Source: Palsa-459 sp035510855
Lineage (GTDB): Bacteria; Actinomycetota; Acidimicrobiia; Acidimicrobiales; RAAP-2
Assembly: GCA_035510855.1 (NCBI GenBank)
Contig: DATKGG010000068.1
Location: 1-39,481, forward strand
Direction of reading: 5' to 3'
DNA length: 39,481 bases
Shown: piece by piece, positions 26,150 through 33,837 of the stretch
How the letters are laid out: every line of letters starts with the position of its first letter
Numbering within the stretch: position 1 is the stretch's first letter
Notes under the pieces: model-generated
The model's database searches: none
Told to the model about the DNA's origin: nothing
The model's input: only the letters and a program-made list of their open reading frames with translations
Position numbers and translations under genes: made by a program

Positions 26150-26873
26150 GTTGAGAGCGTAGTGAAGGGTCCTCGAGCACCCTCGCCAGCTGCGTGCCGG
26201 TGGACGTGCGCACCTCGATGGTCCCCTCGGCTGCGTCGCGTCGGTGCACGACGGCGAGCGCCAGGTATGAGTCGCCGTCGGGGTCCGCGGCGATCGACGT
26301 GAGGCGGCCCTCGCGAGCCGGGTCGCCTGCTGCGTCGCCGACTCGCGCGGGATCGGCAAGCTCGAGTCGGCACAGCACGTACGGCGGCGTCGCCCCGCGG
26401 GCCTGCATCCTGGCCACGAGCTCCTGGCCGGGGTAGCAGCCCTTCGTGAACGACACGCTTCGGTCGCGCAGCTCTTCGGCAACGCCGTGCACGACGAGCC
26501 CACGCGCCAGCTCTGCGGGGCCCGGGAGCCCTGCCCTGATCCGCGCCAGCTCGCTGTCGAGTGCCGCGACGTCATCGGGGCCGAGCGGCACCGGCCCGTC
26601 GAAGTGGACCTTCGAGCGGATCGCGAAGCGCTCGAGGCGCGCGCACAGCTGCGCGCCAACCCCCACAGGGACCTCGAAGGTGATGAGCTCGTCCTCGGTG
26701 CGGCGAAGCAGCGCCGCCGCCACGATCTCGCCCTTCGGGTCGAGCACGAACGTCGCTGCTCGGTCGCCCACCGCGAGTCCCGAGAGGTCCTGGGTCCCCT
26801 GGGAGTCGCTGTAGGCCAGGGCGTCAGGGCCCCGCACGAGGACCAGCTCGGTCACTCCGCCGTGCGAGGTCAC
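26133..26873 (-). CDS. ygfZ: YgfZ/GcvT-like folate-binding protein
   Basis: A 246-residue member of the YgfZ family, shown by the signature KGCYPGQELVARM (near residues 156-168). These folate-binding proteins are related to the GcvT T-protein and help assemble or maintain some iron-sulphur enzymes. The N-terminal half (DLSGLAVGDRAATFVLDPKGEIVA) matches the family. The GTG at 26873 overlaps the trpE stop (GTGA). Its position inside the trp operon between trpE and trpC is unusual, since no tryptophan enzyme encoded here contains an iron-sulphur cluster. It may simply hitchhike on the promoter. Confidence 0.87.
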   Translation of the reverse strand: MTSHGGVTELVLVRGPDALAYSDSQGTQDLSGLAVGDRAATFVLDPKGEIVAAALLRRTEDELITFEVPVGVGAQLCARLERFAIRSKVHFDGPVPLGPDDVAALDSELARIRAGLPGPAELARGLVVHGVAEELRDRSVSFTKGCYPGQELVARMQARGATPPYVLCRLELADPARVGDAAGDPAREGRLTSIAADPDGDSYLALAVVHRRDAAEGTIEVRTSTGTQLARVLEDPSLRSQRGDAS

Positions 26874-28408
26874 GCGGTGTCCTCGCCGATGAGGTTCGCC
26901 ACGCTCACGGCCTCGAGGAGTGCCGCGGCCTTCGCGCGGCACTCTTGGTCCTCGGTGACGGGGTCTGAGTCAAAGACGATCCCCGCGCCCGCCTGGACCG
27001 ACGCGTGACCCTGCGTGTCGACGACGAGCGTGCGGATCGCGATCGCCGTGTCGACGTTGCCGCAGAGGTCGAGGTAGCCCACGACGCCGCCGTAGACGCC
27101 ACGGCGCGTGGGCTCGAGCTCGTTGATGAGCTCCATCGCGCGCACCTTGGGGGCACCTGACAGCGTGCCGGCCGGCAGCGTGGCGCGCAGCACGTCGACG
27201 GGCGAGAAGCCCTCGGCGAGCTGCCCGGAGACCTGGCTCGTGAGGTGCGTGACGTGGCTGAACCGCTCGACCACCATGAGCTCGTCCACGACGATCGTGC
27301 CGTAGGCGCAGACCCGGCCAAGATCGTTGCGCCCGAGGTCCACGAGCATCACGTGCTCGGCGCGCTCCTTGGGGTCCTCGGCGAGCTCGCCCGCGAGTCG
27401 ATCGTCCTCGGGGTCGGTCAGTCCCCGGGGGCGCGACCCCGCGATGGGACGAAGCCTCGCTTGGCCGTCACGAAGGCGGACGAGCGCCTCGGGGGACGAA
27501 CCGATGACCGTCCAGTCGTCGAAGCGCAGGAAGAACAGGTGCGGGCTGGGGTTGAGTGCCCTGAGCGCGCGGTACACCGTGAAGGGCGACGCCGTCAGGT
27601 CGCAGTCGAAGCGCTGCGAGAGGACGACCTGGAACACGTCGCCCGCGACGATGTACTCCTTGGCGACCGCGACCGCGTCGCGATAGTCCTCGGAGGTCCG
27701 ATTCTGCGACGTCGCGACGGCAACGCCGTTGCCGCGTGCGGGCAGCTCGAACGGCACGAGCCCAGGGGCTCGGGAGAGCTGGTCAACGATCGCGTCGAGC
27801 CGATCGCACGCACGGTCGTAGCTCGACTCGATGTCCGCGTCATCGAGGTCACGAGTCGCGACGTTCACGACCACTACGAGCCGCTGGCGATAGTGGTCGA
27901 AAGCTAGGAGCTCCCCGATGAGGTGGAAGGCCGCGTCGGGATGGCCGAGGTCATCGGCAAGGGGCTCGGGGATCCGCTCGATCTCCCTGACGACGTCATA
28001 GGCGAGGAAGCCGACCAGCCCGACGTGCAGCGGCGGGAGACCCCGCAGCACCGGGGCGCGGTGGGTGGCGTCGACGCGCTCGAGGTAGCTCAGCGAGCCC
28101 TCCCCGGGAAGCGGGTCGGGCAGCGCGCCTGTCGCGTGCATGGTCCCGTCGGCAGCCCGGGTGAACGTCCCGAGCACGTTGGTGCCCACGAAGCTGTAGC
28201 GCCCCCAGCGCTCGTCGCGCTCGGCTGACTCGAGCAGGAAGCCCGGGCCGTCGCCGGCGAGCGCGGCGAAGGCCGCGACCGGGGTGAGCGTGTCGGCGAC
28301 CACCTCGACGACGACGGGGACGATCCTGTGGTCATAGGCGAGCGAGCGGAACTCGTCTCGCGTCGGGAACACGCCGGTCTGGGCGCGAACCGCGGGAGTT
28401 GCCGTCAC
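26870..28408 (-). CDS. trpE: Anthranilate synthase component I
   Basis: A 512-residue chorismate-using enzyme. LLES at residues 58-61 matches the tryptophan feedback-inhibition motif. The C-terminal catalytic domain shows IAGSRPRG, DLGRNDLGRV, LPAGTLSGAPK and QAGAGIVFDSD. It makes anthranilate with the amidotransferase TrpG, which is not in this window, nor is trpD. The GTG overlaps the stop of the GroES-like gene. Distinguished from isochorismate or aminodeoxychorismate synthases by the feedback motif and operon. Confidence 0.95.
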   Translation of the reverse strand: MTATPAVRAQTGVFPTRDEFRSLAYDHRIVPVVVEVVADTLTPVAAFAALAGDGPGFLLESAERDERWGRYSFVGTNVLGTFTRAADGTMHATGALPDPLPGEGSLSYLERVDATHRAPVLRGLPPLHVGLVGFLAYDVVREIERIPEPLADDLGHPDAAFHLIGELLAFDHYRQRLVVVVNVATRDLDDADIESSYDRACDRLDAIVDQLSRAPGLVPFELPARGNGVAVATSQNRTSEDYRDAVAVAKEYIVAGDVFQVVLSQRFDCDLTASPFTVYRALRALNPSPHLFFLRFDDWTVIGSSPEALVRLRDGQARLRPIAGSRPRGLTDPEDDRLAGELAEDPKERAEHVMLVDLGRNDLGRVCAYGTIVVDELMVVERFSHVTHLTSQVSGQLAEGFSPVDVLRATLPAGTLSGAPKVRAMELINELEPTRRGVYGGVVGYLDLCGNVDTAIAIRTLVVDTQGHASVQAGAGIVFDSDPVTEDQECRAKAAALLEAVSVANLIGEDTA

Positions 28409-28749
28409 AAGTACAGGCCGGTCCCCGCACCGTCGTCACGAGTCGCCACGGCGTGGATGTCGCGCTCGCGCAGGATCACGAACTCCTCCCCGCGAAGCTC
28501 CACGTCGAAGCGGTCCTCGGGGTTGTAGAGCACCTCGTCGCCGATCTTGACCGTGCGGACGTGCGGGCCGACGGCGACTGCCGTCGCCCAGGCGAGTCGC
28601 CGCGAGACCTGGGCTGTCGCGGGGATGAGGATGCCCGCACGGGAGCGCCGCTCGCCCTCAGGATCCCCGGGACGCACGAGCACGCGGTCGAACAGGACGC
28701 TCAGTCCCTCGTGCGCGCTCGGGCGAGTGATGGGCTCGGTCGCGGTCAC
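28405..28749 (-). CDS. GroES-like (Cpn10) co-chaperonin-family protein
   Basis: A 114-residue Cpn10-fold protein. It opens with a family match LFDRVLVRPGDPEGERRSRAG, then a mobile-loop-like ILIPATAQ, AVGPHVRTVKIGDEVLYN and the C-terminal GEEFVILRERDIHAV. The alignment is clear but the protein is longer than classical GroES (about 95-100 residues), with an N-terminal extension and a 12-residue tail. No groEL adjoins it. It is the first gene of the trp operon, overlapping trpE by 4 bp. TACCGT seven bases before the GTG suggests a leaderless operon transcript starting at this gene. Confidence 0.8.
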   Translation of the reverse strand: MTATEPITRPSAHEGLSVLFDRVLVRPGDPEGERRSRAGILIPATAQVSRRLAWATAVAVGPHVRTVKIGDEVLYNPEDRFDVELRGEEFVILRERDIHAVATRDDGAGTGLYL

Positions 28750-28756
28750 GACTTAG

Positions 28757-28762
28757 ACGGTA
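28757..28762 (-). promoter_or_regulatory. Candidate -10 (TACCGT) for the GroES-like/trp operon
   Basis: TACCGT on the minus strand, seven bases before the GTG at 28749. With so short a leader there is no room for a trp leader peptide or attenuator before the first gene. Confidence 0.5.
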
Positions 28763-28830
28763 CCGGACTGCGCGCGGCGGCGGTGCGAGCCAGGTTTGTC
28801 CGAGCGGCGTCCTTCGGGCATCATTTCTGC

Positions 28831-29037
28831 GTGCACGAACGCGGCGAGATCCAGGCGCTGGCGGCATCGCTCCGAGAGCTCTTGGGACGGGTGACCGCGC
28901 TCGTCGAGCACCCCGGCAGCGACATACCTCGGGACGACGAGCTGGAGCTGGTCGCCATCGAGCGCGGCCTCGCGTCGACGCTGCGGCGAGTCGAGCGCCT
29001 CAACGCGAAGGCCGAGAGCCCGCGGCGTCGCGGCTAG
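28831..29037 (+). CDS. Small helical hypothetical protein
   Basis: A 68-residue protein I do not recognise (starts MHERGEIQALAASLRELLG). Two amphipathic helices, residues about 3-25 and 38-60, flank an HPGSDIPRDDE turn; the tail is basic. No signal peptide, membrane segment or motif. It is divergent from the GroES-like gene, and its last 38 bp overlap the 3' end of nth on the other strand. CATCAT lies six bases before the GTG, a weak leaderless -10. The gene is plausible rather than certain. Confidence 0.5.
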   Translation: MHERGEIQALAASLRELLGRVTALVEHPGSDIPRDDELELVAIERGLASTLRRVERLNAKAESPRRRG

Positions 29038-29695
29038 GCACGCCTCGCCGCGGGCAGAGGTCCTCGAGCACGCAGACGTCGCAGGCCGGGCGCCTCGCGG
29101 TGCAGGTCGCCCTGCCGTGAAGGATCATGCGCACGCTGAACCCGCCCCACTGCGCAGGGGGCAGCACGCGGCAGAGCACGCGCTCGATCCCGACGGGCTC
29201 GGTCGCCCTCGTGAGCCCGAGTCGGCGGCTGAGCCGCATCACGTGCGTGTCGACCGCCAGCCCCGGGAGCCCGAACGCGACACTGCGCACGACGTTGGCC
29301 GTCTTGCGACCGACGCCGGGCAGGCTCTTGAGGTCCTCGAGCGACGTGGGGACCTCGCCGCCGAACCGCTCGCAGAGCGCCGCGGCGAGCCCGAGCAGGT
29401 GCTCGGCCTTCGAGCGGAAGAAGCCAGTTGCGTAGATCAGCTGCTCGAGCTCCTCACGCGAAGCCGCGGCGAGCGCCGCGGGCGTCGCGAAGCGAGCGAA
29501 GAGAGGGGGCGTCACCTCGTTCACGCGCACGTCGGTGCACTGGGCGGAGAGCACGGTCGCCACGACGAGCTCGAACGCGTTGCGATGCCGCAGCGCGCAC
29601 AGCGATGCCGCGGTGCCCCGAAAGCGGGCCTCGAGTCGTCGGTCGACCTCCAAGGTGCGCTTCGGAGCGGCGAGCGCCGTGCGCGGTGTGGGCAC
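29000..29695 (-). CDS. nth: Endonuclease III (DNA glycosylase/AP lyase)
   Basis: A 231-residue base-excision repair enzyme acting on oxidised pyrimidines. The helix-hairpin-helix LPGVGRKTANVV carries catalytic Lys131, and Asp149 lies in VDTHVMRL. Four cysteines (198, 205, 208, 214; spacing C-x6-C-x2-C-x5-C) form the [4Fe-4S] site. The GTG at 29695 is chosen over the longer frame because TACCCT lies six bases upstream and the N-terminus matches the family. Divergent from mshD with only 36 bp between starts. Confidence 0.93.
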   Translation of the reverse strand: MPTPRTALAAPKRTLEVDRRLEARFRGTAASLCALRHRNAFELVVATVLSAQCTDVRVNEVTPPLFARFATPAALAAASREELEQLIYATGFFRSKAEHLLGLAAALCERFGGEVPTSLEDLKSLPGVGRKTANVVRSVAFGLPGLAVDTHVMRLSRRLGLTRATEPVGIERVLCRVLPPAQWGGFSVRMILHGRATCTARRPACDVCVLEDLCPRRGVPSRDAAGSRPSR

Positions 29696-29701
29696 CGATG
29701 A

Positions 29702-29707
29702 AGGGTA
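29702..29707 (-). promoter_or_regulatory. Candidate -10 (TACCCT) for nth
   Basis: TACCCT on the minus strand, six bases before the GTG at 29695. Confidence 0.5.
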
Positions 29708-29719
29708 CCGACCCCTCAG

Positions 29720-29725
29720 TAGGCT
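29720..29725 (+). promoter_or_regulatory. Candidate -10 (TAGGCT) for mshD
   Basis: TAGGCT, six bases before the GTG at 29732. The nth and mshD -10 elements are 12 bp apart, so the two divergent promoters overlap. Confidence 0.5.
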
Positions 29726-29731
29726 CGACCG

Positions 29732-30595
29732 GTGGACCCGTCGTGGCGGATCGTCGACGAGTTGAGCGACGAGGAGCGCCGCGACGTCGAAGCGCTGCTT
29801 CGCGCGATCGAGGAGAACTCGAGGGACGAGGCGCTGACCGAGGACCAGCGCGAGCGCCTCGAGTCCGGCGCCACAGCCAGCCACGCGCTTCGAGGCGGGC
29901 CTGACGGGGCGTTGCGCGGGTACGCGATCATCGGCGACGGCGCTCCACGGCGGGCCGAGCCAGCACTCGGCACCTTCGACATGGAACTCGTCACGGCCCT
30001 CGAGGCGACCGGTGACACGGTCTCGATGCTGCTCCGTCCCGTGGACGACGAGTTGGCGGCAGCGCTCACGTCACGAGGATGGCGACCAACGAGGGAGGTG
30101 CACCGACTCTGGATGCCCCTGCCCGCAGAGCCGCCGACGACGACGGGACTCACGGTCCGGTCGTTTCGCCCGGGCGTCGACGACCAGGCATGGGTCGACC
30201 AGAACAACGCGGCGTTCAAGGGACATCCGACCCAGGCTGACATGACCGTCGAGCGCCTGCGGGCGCGATTCAGCGCCGACTGGTTCGACCCAGATGGATT
30301 CCTCTTGTTCTTCGACGGGGACCAGCTGGTGGCCTCGTGCTGGACCAAGGTCCATCGATGCGCAAGCGGCGACGTGGGCGAGATCTACGTGATCTCGGTC
30401 GCACCGGATGCCCAGGGGCGGGGACTCGGCCGCGTGGCCGTGCTCGCGGGCCTGCAGCATCTGGCGGCGGAGGGCCTCGCGACCGCCGAGCTGTTCGTCG
30501 AAGAGACCAATCGCGCTGCCTACGCCCTGTACCGCTCGCTCGGCTTCCGCCTCGACACACGAGTCGTCGAGTTCCTCTTCGACACCGCGAGCTAG
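29732..30595 (+). CDS. mshD: Mycothiol synthase
   Basis: A 287-residue tandem-GNAT acetyltransferase that acetylates Cys-GlcN-Ins in the last step of mycothiol synthesis, the actinobacterial glutathione analogue. The second, functional GNAT domain is clear: FLLFFDGDQLVAS, GEIYVISVAPDAQGRGLGRV (acetyl-CoA loop, residues about 215-234) and ANRAAYALYRSLGF-like (TNRAAYALYRSLGF). The N-terminal domain is more degenerate, as in known MshD. The stop codon is in the left arm of the 30591-30632 hairpin. Confidence 0.9.
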   Translation: MDPSWRIVDELSDEERRDVEALLRAIEENSRDEALTEDQRERLESGATASHALRGGPDGALRGYAIIGDGAPRRAEPALGTFDMELVTALEATGDTVSMLLRPVDDELAAALTSRGWRPTREVHRLWMPLPAEPPTTTGLTVRSFRPGVDDQAWVDQNNAAFKGHPTQADMTVERLRARFSADWFDPDGFLLFFDGDQLVASCWTKVHRCASGDVGEIYVISVAPDAQGRGLGRVAVLAGLQHLAAEGLATAELFVEETNRAAYALYRSLGFRLDTRVVEFLFDTAS

Positions 30596-30632
30596 ACACC
30601 CCTTGACCCGAAGGTGTCAAGCGGTGTCTAGC
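30591..30632. terminator. Bidirectional hairpin with both stop codons, mshD/VIT1
   Basis: GCTAGACACC (30591-30600) pairs with GGTGTCTAGC (30623-30632). After one C-C mismatch, CTTGAC pairs with GTCAAG, leaving an 8-base loop. The mshD stop TAG (30593-30595) and the VIT1-gene stop TAG (30630-30628, minus strand) occupy symmetrical places in the two arms. The strongest hairpin in the window. Confidence 0.75.
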
Positions 30633-31320
30633 CGGCTCCCACCGCGTGCCCGACAGCGGACGTGACGCCGGCGGCAATGGCGGCGACGACGAGGCTCCGC
30701 GCCGCGCCAACCCACCAGGCTCGCCCGCTCAGGCGGCCGAGCACCGCGCCGAGCGAGGTCGCTCCGACGGCGCCAAGTCCGATCGACCAGGCGATCGCCC
30801 CGCCCCCGCCGCCGATAAGCCAGGGCAACAGCGGCAGGAACGCACCGATCACGAACGACACGAATGAGGCTGACGCGGCCTTGACGGGCGAGCCGAGGGC
30901 GGCGGGGTCGACACCGAACTCCTCTCGTGCGTGCGTCTCGAGCGCGAGCTCGGGATTCGACATCACCTCGACCGCCATACGGCGCGCGAGCTCTGGTGCG
31001 ATCCCCTTGCGCACGAAGGTCTCGACCAACTCCTCGGTCTCGAGCTCGGGCGCGTCGCGCAGTGCGCGCCGCTCGATGTCGAGCTCGCGCTCGAAGAGCT
31101 CGCGCTGCACCGTCATGGAGAGGTACTCGCCCGCAGCCATCGAGAACGCGCCGGCGACGAGCCCCGCGAGACCCGCGAGTCGGACCACCGAGGCGGCCGG
31201 ATGGGCGCCGGCGAAGCCGAGGATCAGCGACACGTTGGTCACGAGGCCGTCGGACATGCCGAAGACCGCGGCCCGTGGACCACCGCTCGTGATGTCGCGG
31301 TGCTCTTCTTCGTGTGGCAC
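30628..31320 (-). CDS. VIT1/CCC1-family transporter
   Basis: A 230-residue membrane protein. The N-terminus VFGMSDGLVTNVSLILGFAGA is the family hallmark. Two membrane segments are followed by a charged cytoplasmic helical region (RELFERELDIERRAL, residues about 75-140) and three more membrane segments, giving five in all. Relatives export or sequester ferrous iron or manganese; metal specificity is not clear here. The GTG at 31320 is supported by TACGCT six bases upstream; the longer open frame crosses the divergent gene's promoter. It converges on mshD. Confidence 0.87.
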   Translation of the reverse strand: MPHEEEHRDITSGGPRAAVFGMSDGLVTNVSLILGFAGAHPAASVVRLAGLAGLVAGAFSMAAGEYLSMTVQRELFERELDIERRALRDAPELETEELVETFVRKGIAPELARRMAVEVMSNPELALETHAREEFGVDPAALGSPVKAASASFVSFVIGAFLPLLPWLIGGGGGAIAWSIGLGAVGATSLGAVLGRLSGRAWWVGAARSLVVAAIAAGVTSAVGHAVGAG

Positions 31321-31326
31321 TCGTGC

Positions 31327-31332
31327 AGCGTA
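31327..31332 (-). promoter_or_regulatory. Candidate -10 (TACGCT) for the VIT1 gene
   Basis: TACGCT on the minus strand, six bases before the GTG at 31320. Confidence 0.5.
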
Positions 31333-31374
31333 CCGGCGGCACTCGCCAGGAACAGTGTGCGGGCACGCCCACGG

Positions 31375-31380
31375 TACGAT
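31375..31380 (+). promoter_or_regulatory. Candidate -10 (TACGAT) for the MaoC-menG-menF operon
   Basis: TACGAT, 22 bases before the ATG at 31403, leaving room for the GAGAGGAGA ribosome-binding site at 31391-31399. A leadered promoter, unlike most in this window. Confidence 0.45.
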
Positions 31381-31402
31381 GCGACGGCACGAGAGGAGAC
31401 CC

Positions 31403-31858
31403 ATGGGCATCACGGTCGGCAGCATCGAGGAGTACGCGAAGCACGTCGGCGAGCATCTGGGTTGGTCGGACTGGACGACCGTGACCCAAGAGCAGGTCAA
31501 CCTGTTTGCGGACGCGACGGGCGATCATCAGTGGATCCACGTGGACCCCGAGCGTGCAAAGGCGGGACCGTTCGGCGGGCCGATCGCGCACGGCTACCTC
31601 ACCCTTTCGCTGATCCCGGTGCTCATGGCGGGCATGGTGCACGTCGAGGGCGTCCGCATGGGCGTGAACTACGGGGCGAACAAGATCCGTTTCCCCGCGC
31701 CCGTGCACGTGGGCTCGGAGATCCGCCTCGGCGCGACGCTGGCGGAGGTCACCGAGATCGCAGGTGGTGCCCAGTCAGTCGTCGACGTCACGATCGAAGA
31801 GCGCGGTGCGGCCAAGCCATCCTGCGTCGCGCAGGTCGTCTTCCGCTACTACCTCTGA
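31403..31858 (+). CDS. MaoC-like (R)-specific enoyl hydratase, NodN type
   Basis: A 151-residue single hot-dog-domain protein. The hydratase motif FADATGDHQWIHVDPERAK (about residues 33-51) carries the catalytic Asp and His, followed by FGGPIAHGYLTLSLIP. Relatives hydrate enoyl-CoA or act in fatty-acid metabolism. A strong ribosome-binding site (GAGAGGAGA) precedes the ATG. It directly abuts menG and isochorismate synthase in one operon. A menaquinone role is not established for such proteins, so its substrate is unknown. Confidence 0.88.
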   Translation: MGITVGSIEEYAKHVGEHLGWSDWTTVTQEQVNLFADATGDHQWIHVDPERAKAGPFGGPIAHGYLTLSLIPVLMAGMVHVEGVRMGVNYGANKIRFPAPVHVGSEIRLGATLAEVTEIAGGAQSVVDVTIEERGAAKPSCVAQVVFRYYL

Positions 31859-32572
31859 GTGATGCCGCCTCCGCTGGCCGCCGGTGAGCTTCCTGTTGGC
31901 GCCGAAAAGACGCTGCGCGTCCGAGAGATGTTCGACACGATCGCGCCTCGCTACGAGGTCGTGAACCGGCTCATCACGTTCGGACTCGACGCGCGATGGC
32001 GCACGAGGACCGTCCGTGCGCTCGGGCTCCCGCAGGGCAGCGTCGTCATCGACGTCGCGACGGGCACCGGCGAGCTGTCCGCCGTGGCGAGGAAGGAGGG
32101 CTTCGAGGCACTCGGCTTCGACCTGTCCTTCGGCATGCTCGAAGCCTCGAGCTCGACCTCGCCCACCGCGCAGTGCGACGCCGCCTTCTTGCCGATCGCC
32201 TCGGGGATCGCCGACGGGGTCGTCTGCGGCTTCGCGCTGCGAAACTTCACGGAACGAGCCGACTGCCTCGCGGAGATGGCGCGCGTGCTGCGCCCCGGCG
32301 GCCGGCTCGCCCTGCTGGAGGTCTGCGCGCCGGAGCGGGGCATGACGCGCGTCGGCTTCGATGTCTGGTTCAACAAGGTGGTGCCGCTCGTCGGCGGTGC
32401 GGTCTCTGACGCCGAGGCGTACCGCTATCTCCCCCGGTCCGTTGCCTACCTGCCCACGCCCGACGCGCTTCGCGGCGAGCTGTGCGGCGCGGGGTTCTCG
32501 AGCGTCAACCGACATCTCCTGAGCGGCGGGCTGAGCCAGCTGCTTGTCGCGACGAAGCGAGGTCGGCAATGA
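31859..32572 (+). CDS. menG: Demethylmenaquinone methyltransferase (MenG/UbiE)
   Basis: A 237-residue class I SAM methyltransferase, last step of menaquinone synthesis. VREMFDTIAPRYEVVNRLITFGLDARWR is the UbiE/MenG signature opening. IDVATGTGELS (residues about 64-74) is the SAM motif, and GFALRNFTERADCLAEMARVLRPGG matches UbiE motif II. Starts at GTG 31859, directly after the MaoC stop; ATG 31862 is an alternative. The stop overlaps the next start (ATGA). Confidence 0.92.
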   Translation: MMPPPLAAGELPVGAEKTLRVREMFDTIAPRYEVVNRLITFGLDARWRTRTVRALGLPQGSVVIDVATGTGELSAVARKEGFEALGFDLSFGMLEASSSTSPTAQCDAAFLPIASGIADGVVCGFALRNFTERADCLAEMARVLRPGGRLALLEVCAPERGMTRVGFDVWFNKVVPLVGGAVSDAEAYRYLPRSVAYLPTPDALRGELCGAGFSSVNRHLLSGGLSQLLVATKRGRQ

Positions 32573-33837
32573 GCCTTCGTGCCCGGCGCGTTCGCCTCGA
32601 GGGCTTCGGCCGCGACGGCGCGCGTCAGCTCGAGCGTGCCGCGGCCCGCCACGGCGCGTTGCACGCCAGCGACGAGCTCGTCGTCTGCGCCTTCGGCCAG
32701 GCTGCGGCGATCCCGCTCGACGAGGGCCTGGCTGATGTCGCCGCACCAGCCCGCGTCAGCGACGCCCTCGAGGCCGTCGAGCTCGAGGGCGACGACGGTC
32801 CGGGTGGGTCTGGTGTGCTCGCACTCGGGTCGCTCCCCTTTGACGCGGGCGCGAGGAGCGAGCTGCTCGTGCCGTCGCTCGTGTGCGCGTGGCAACCGGC
32901 TGGCGCGTCGGCATGGATCACTGAGATCGGCGACGTCGCCCATCTGCATCCCGCCGCCTCGATGCACGCGATCATCGCCGGTGATGACCGCCGGGTCCCG
33001 CACCAGACGATCGACACCATGACCGAGCACCCGGTCGGCGCGGACTACGCCGCTGCGGTGGCCGCGTGCGTCGCTCGGATCCGATCCGGGGACGCCGAGA
33101 AGGTCGTGCTGGCGCGACGGCTCCTCGGTCGAGCCACACAGCCGATCGACGTCGCCGCCCTCGCACGGGCGCTGCACGCGACGGAGCCGTCCTGCACCTT
33201 GTATGCGTACCCCCACGAAGGTCGCCGCTTTGTCGGGGCGAGTCCCGAGATGCTCCTCGCCACGAGCGGCGGCGCCGTCGCCGCGCACCCGCTCGCCGGG
33301 ACCGTGCCGATCTCAGCCGCCGACGACGCGACTGACCAGATTGCGTGGCTGCGTGCGTCGGCGAAGAACCTGGCCGAGCACCGACTCGTCGTCGAGGACA
33401 TCGTCGCGAGGCTCTCGGAGCTCTGCGACGCGATCGGGGCGCCAGCCACACCCGAGGTCGTGCGCCTTACCACCGTCGCGCATCTCGGCACGTGGATCGA
33501 CGGCAAGCTCTCGGGACGACACGACGCGCACGCCGCGATGCGAGCGCTCGCGGCGGTGCACCCGACCCCCGCCGTCGGCGGCGTGCCTCGCGACGCCGCA
33601 CTCGCACTCATCGGCGAGCTTGAGACAGGTCCACGCGGACCTTGGGCCGGTCCAGTTGGATGGGTCGACGCGGACGGCACGTCGATCTGGACCCTGGGCC
33701 TGCGGGGGCTGTGCGTCGACGGTGACGCCTTCGAGGCGTGGGGTGGTGCGGGGATCGTCGCGGACTCCGAGCCCCAGAGCGAACTCGACGAGACGACCGT
33801 GAAGCTTGCCTCGGTGCTGCGGGCCTTCTCGTCGTGA
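32569..33837 (+). CDS. menF: Isochorismate synthase
   Basis: A 422-residue chorismate-utilising enzyme converting chorismate to isochorismate for menaquinone. The catalytic half shows VVLARRLL, FVGASPEMLL, HPLAGTVP, EHRLVVEDI, VRLTTVAHLGT, HPTPAVGGVPRD and WGGAGIVADSEP, in family order. HPTPAVGG with the Glu/Gly-rich end separates it from TrpE/PabB. The N-terminal ~150 residues are divergent. A salicylate or siderophore (EntC) role is possible, but overlap with menG makes MenF the best call. It converges on ppm1; the stops abut in TGATCA. Confidence 0.9.
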   Translation: MSLRARRVRLEGFGRDGARQLERAAARHGALHASDELVVCAFGQAAAIPLDEGLADVAAPARVSDALEAVELEGDDGPGGSGVLALGSLPFDAGARSELLVPSLVCAWQPAGASAWITEIGDVAHLHPAASMHAIIAGDDRRVPHQTIDTMTEHPVGADYAAAVAACVARIRSGDAEKVVLARRLLGRATQPIDVAALARALHATEPSCTLYAYPHEGRRFVGASPEMLLATSGGAVAAHPLAGTVPISAADDATDQIAWLRASAKNLAEHRLVVEDIVARLSELCDAIGAPATPEVVRLTTVAHLGTWIDGKLSGRHDAHAAMRALAAVHPTPAVGGVPRDAALALIGELETGPRGPWAGPVGWVDADGTSIWTLGLRGLCVDGDAFEAWGGAGIVADSEPQSELDETTVKLASVLRAFSS

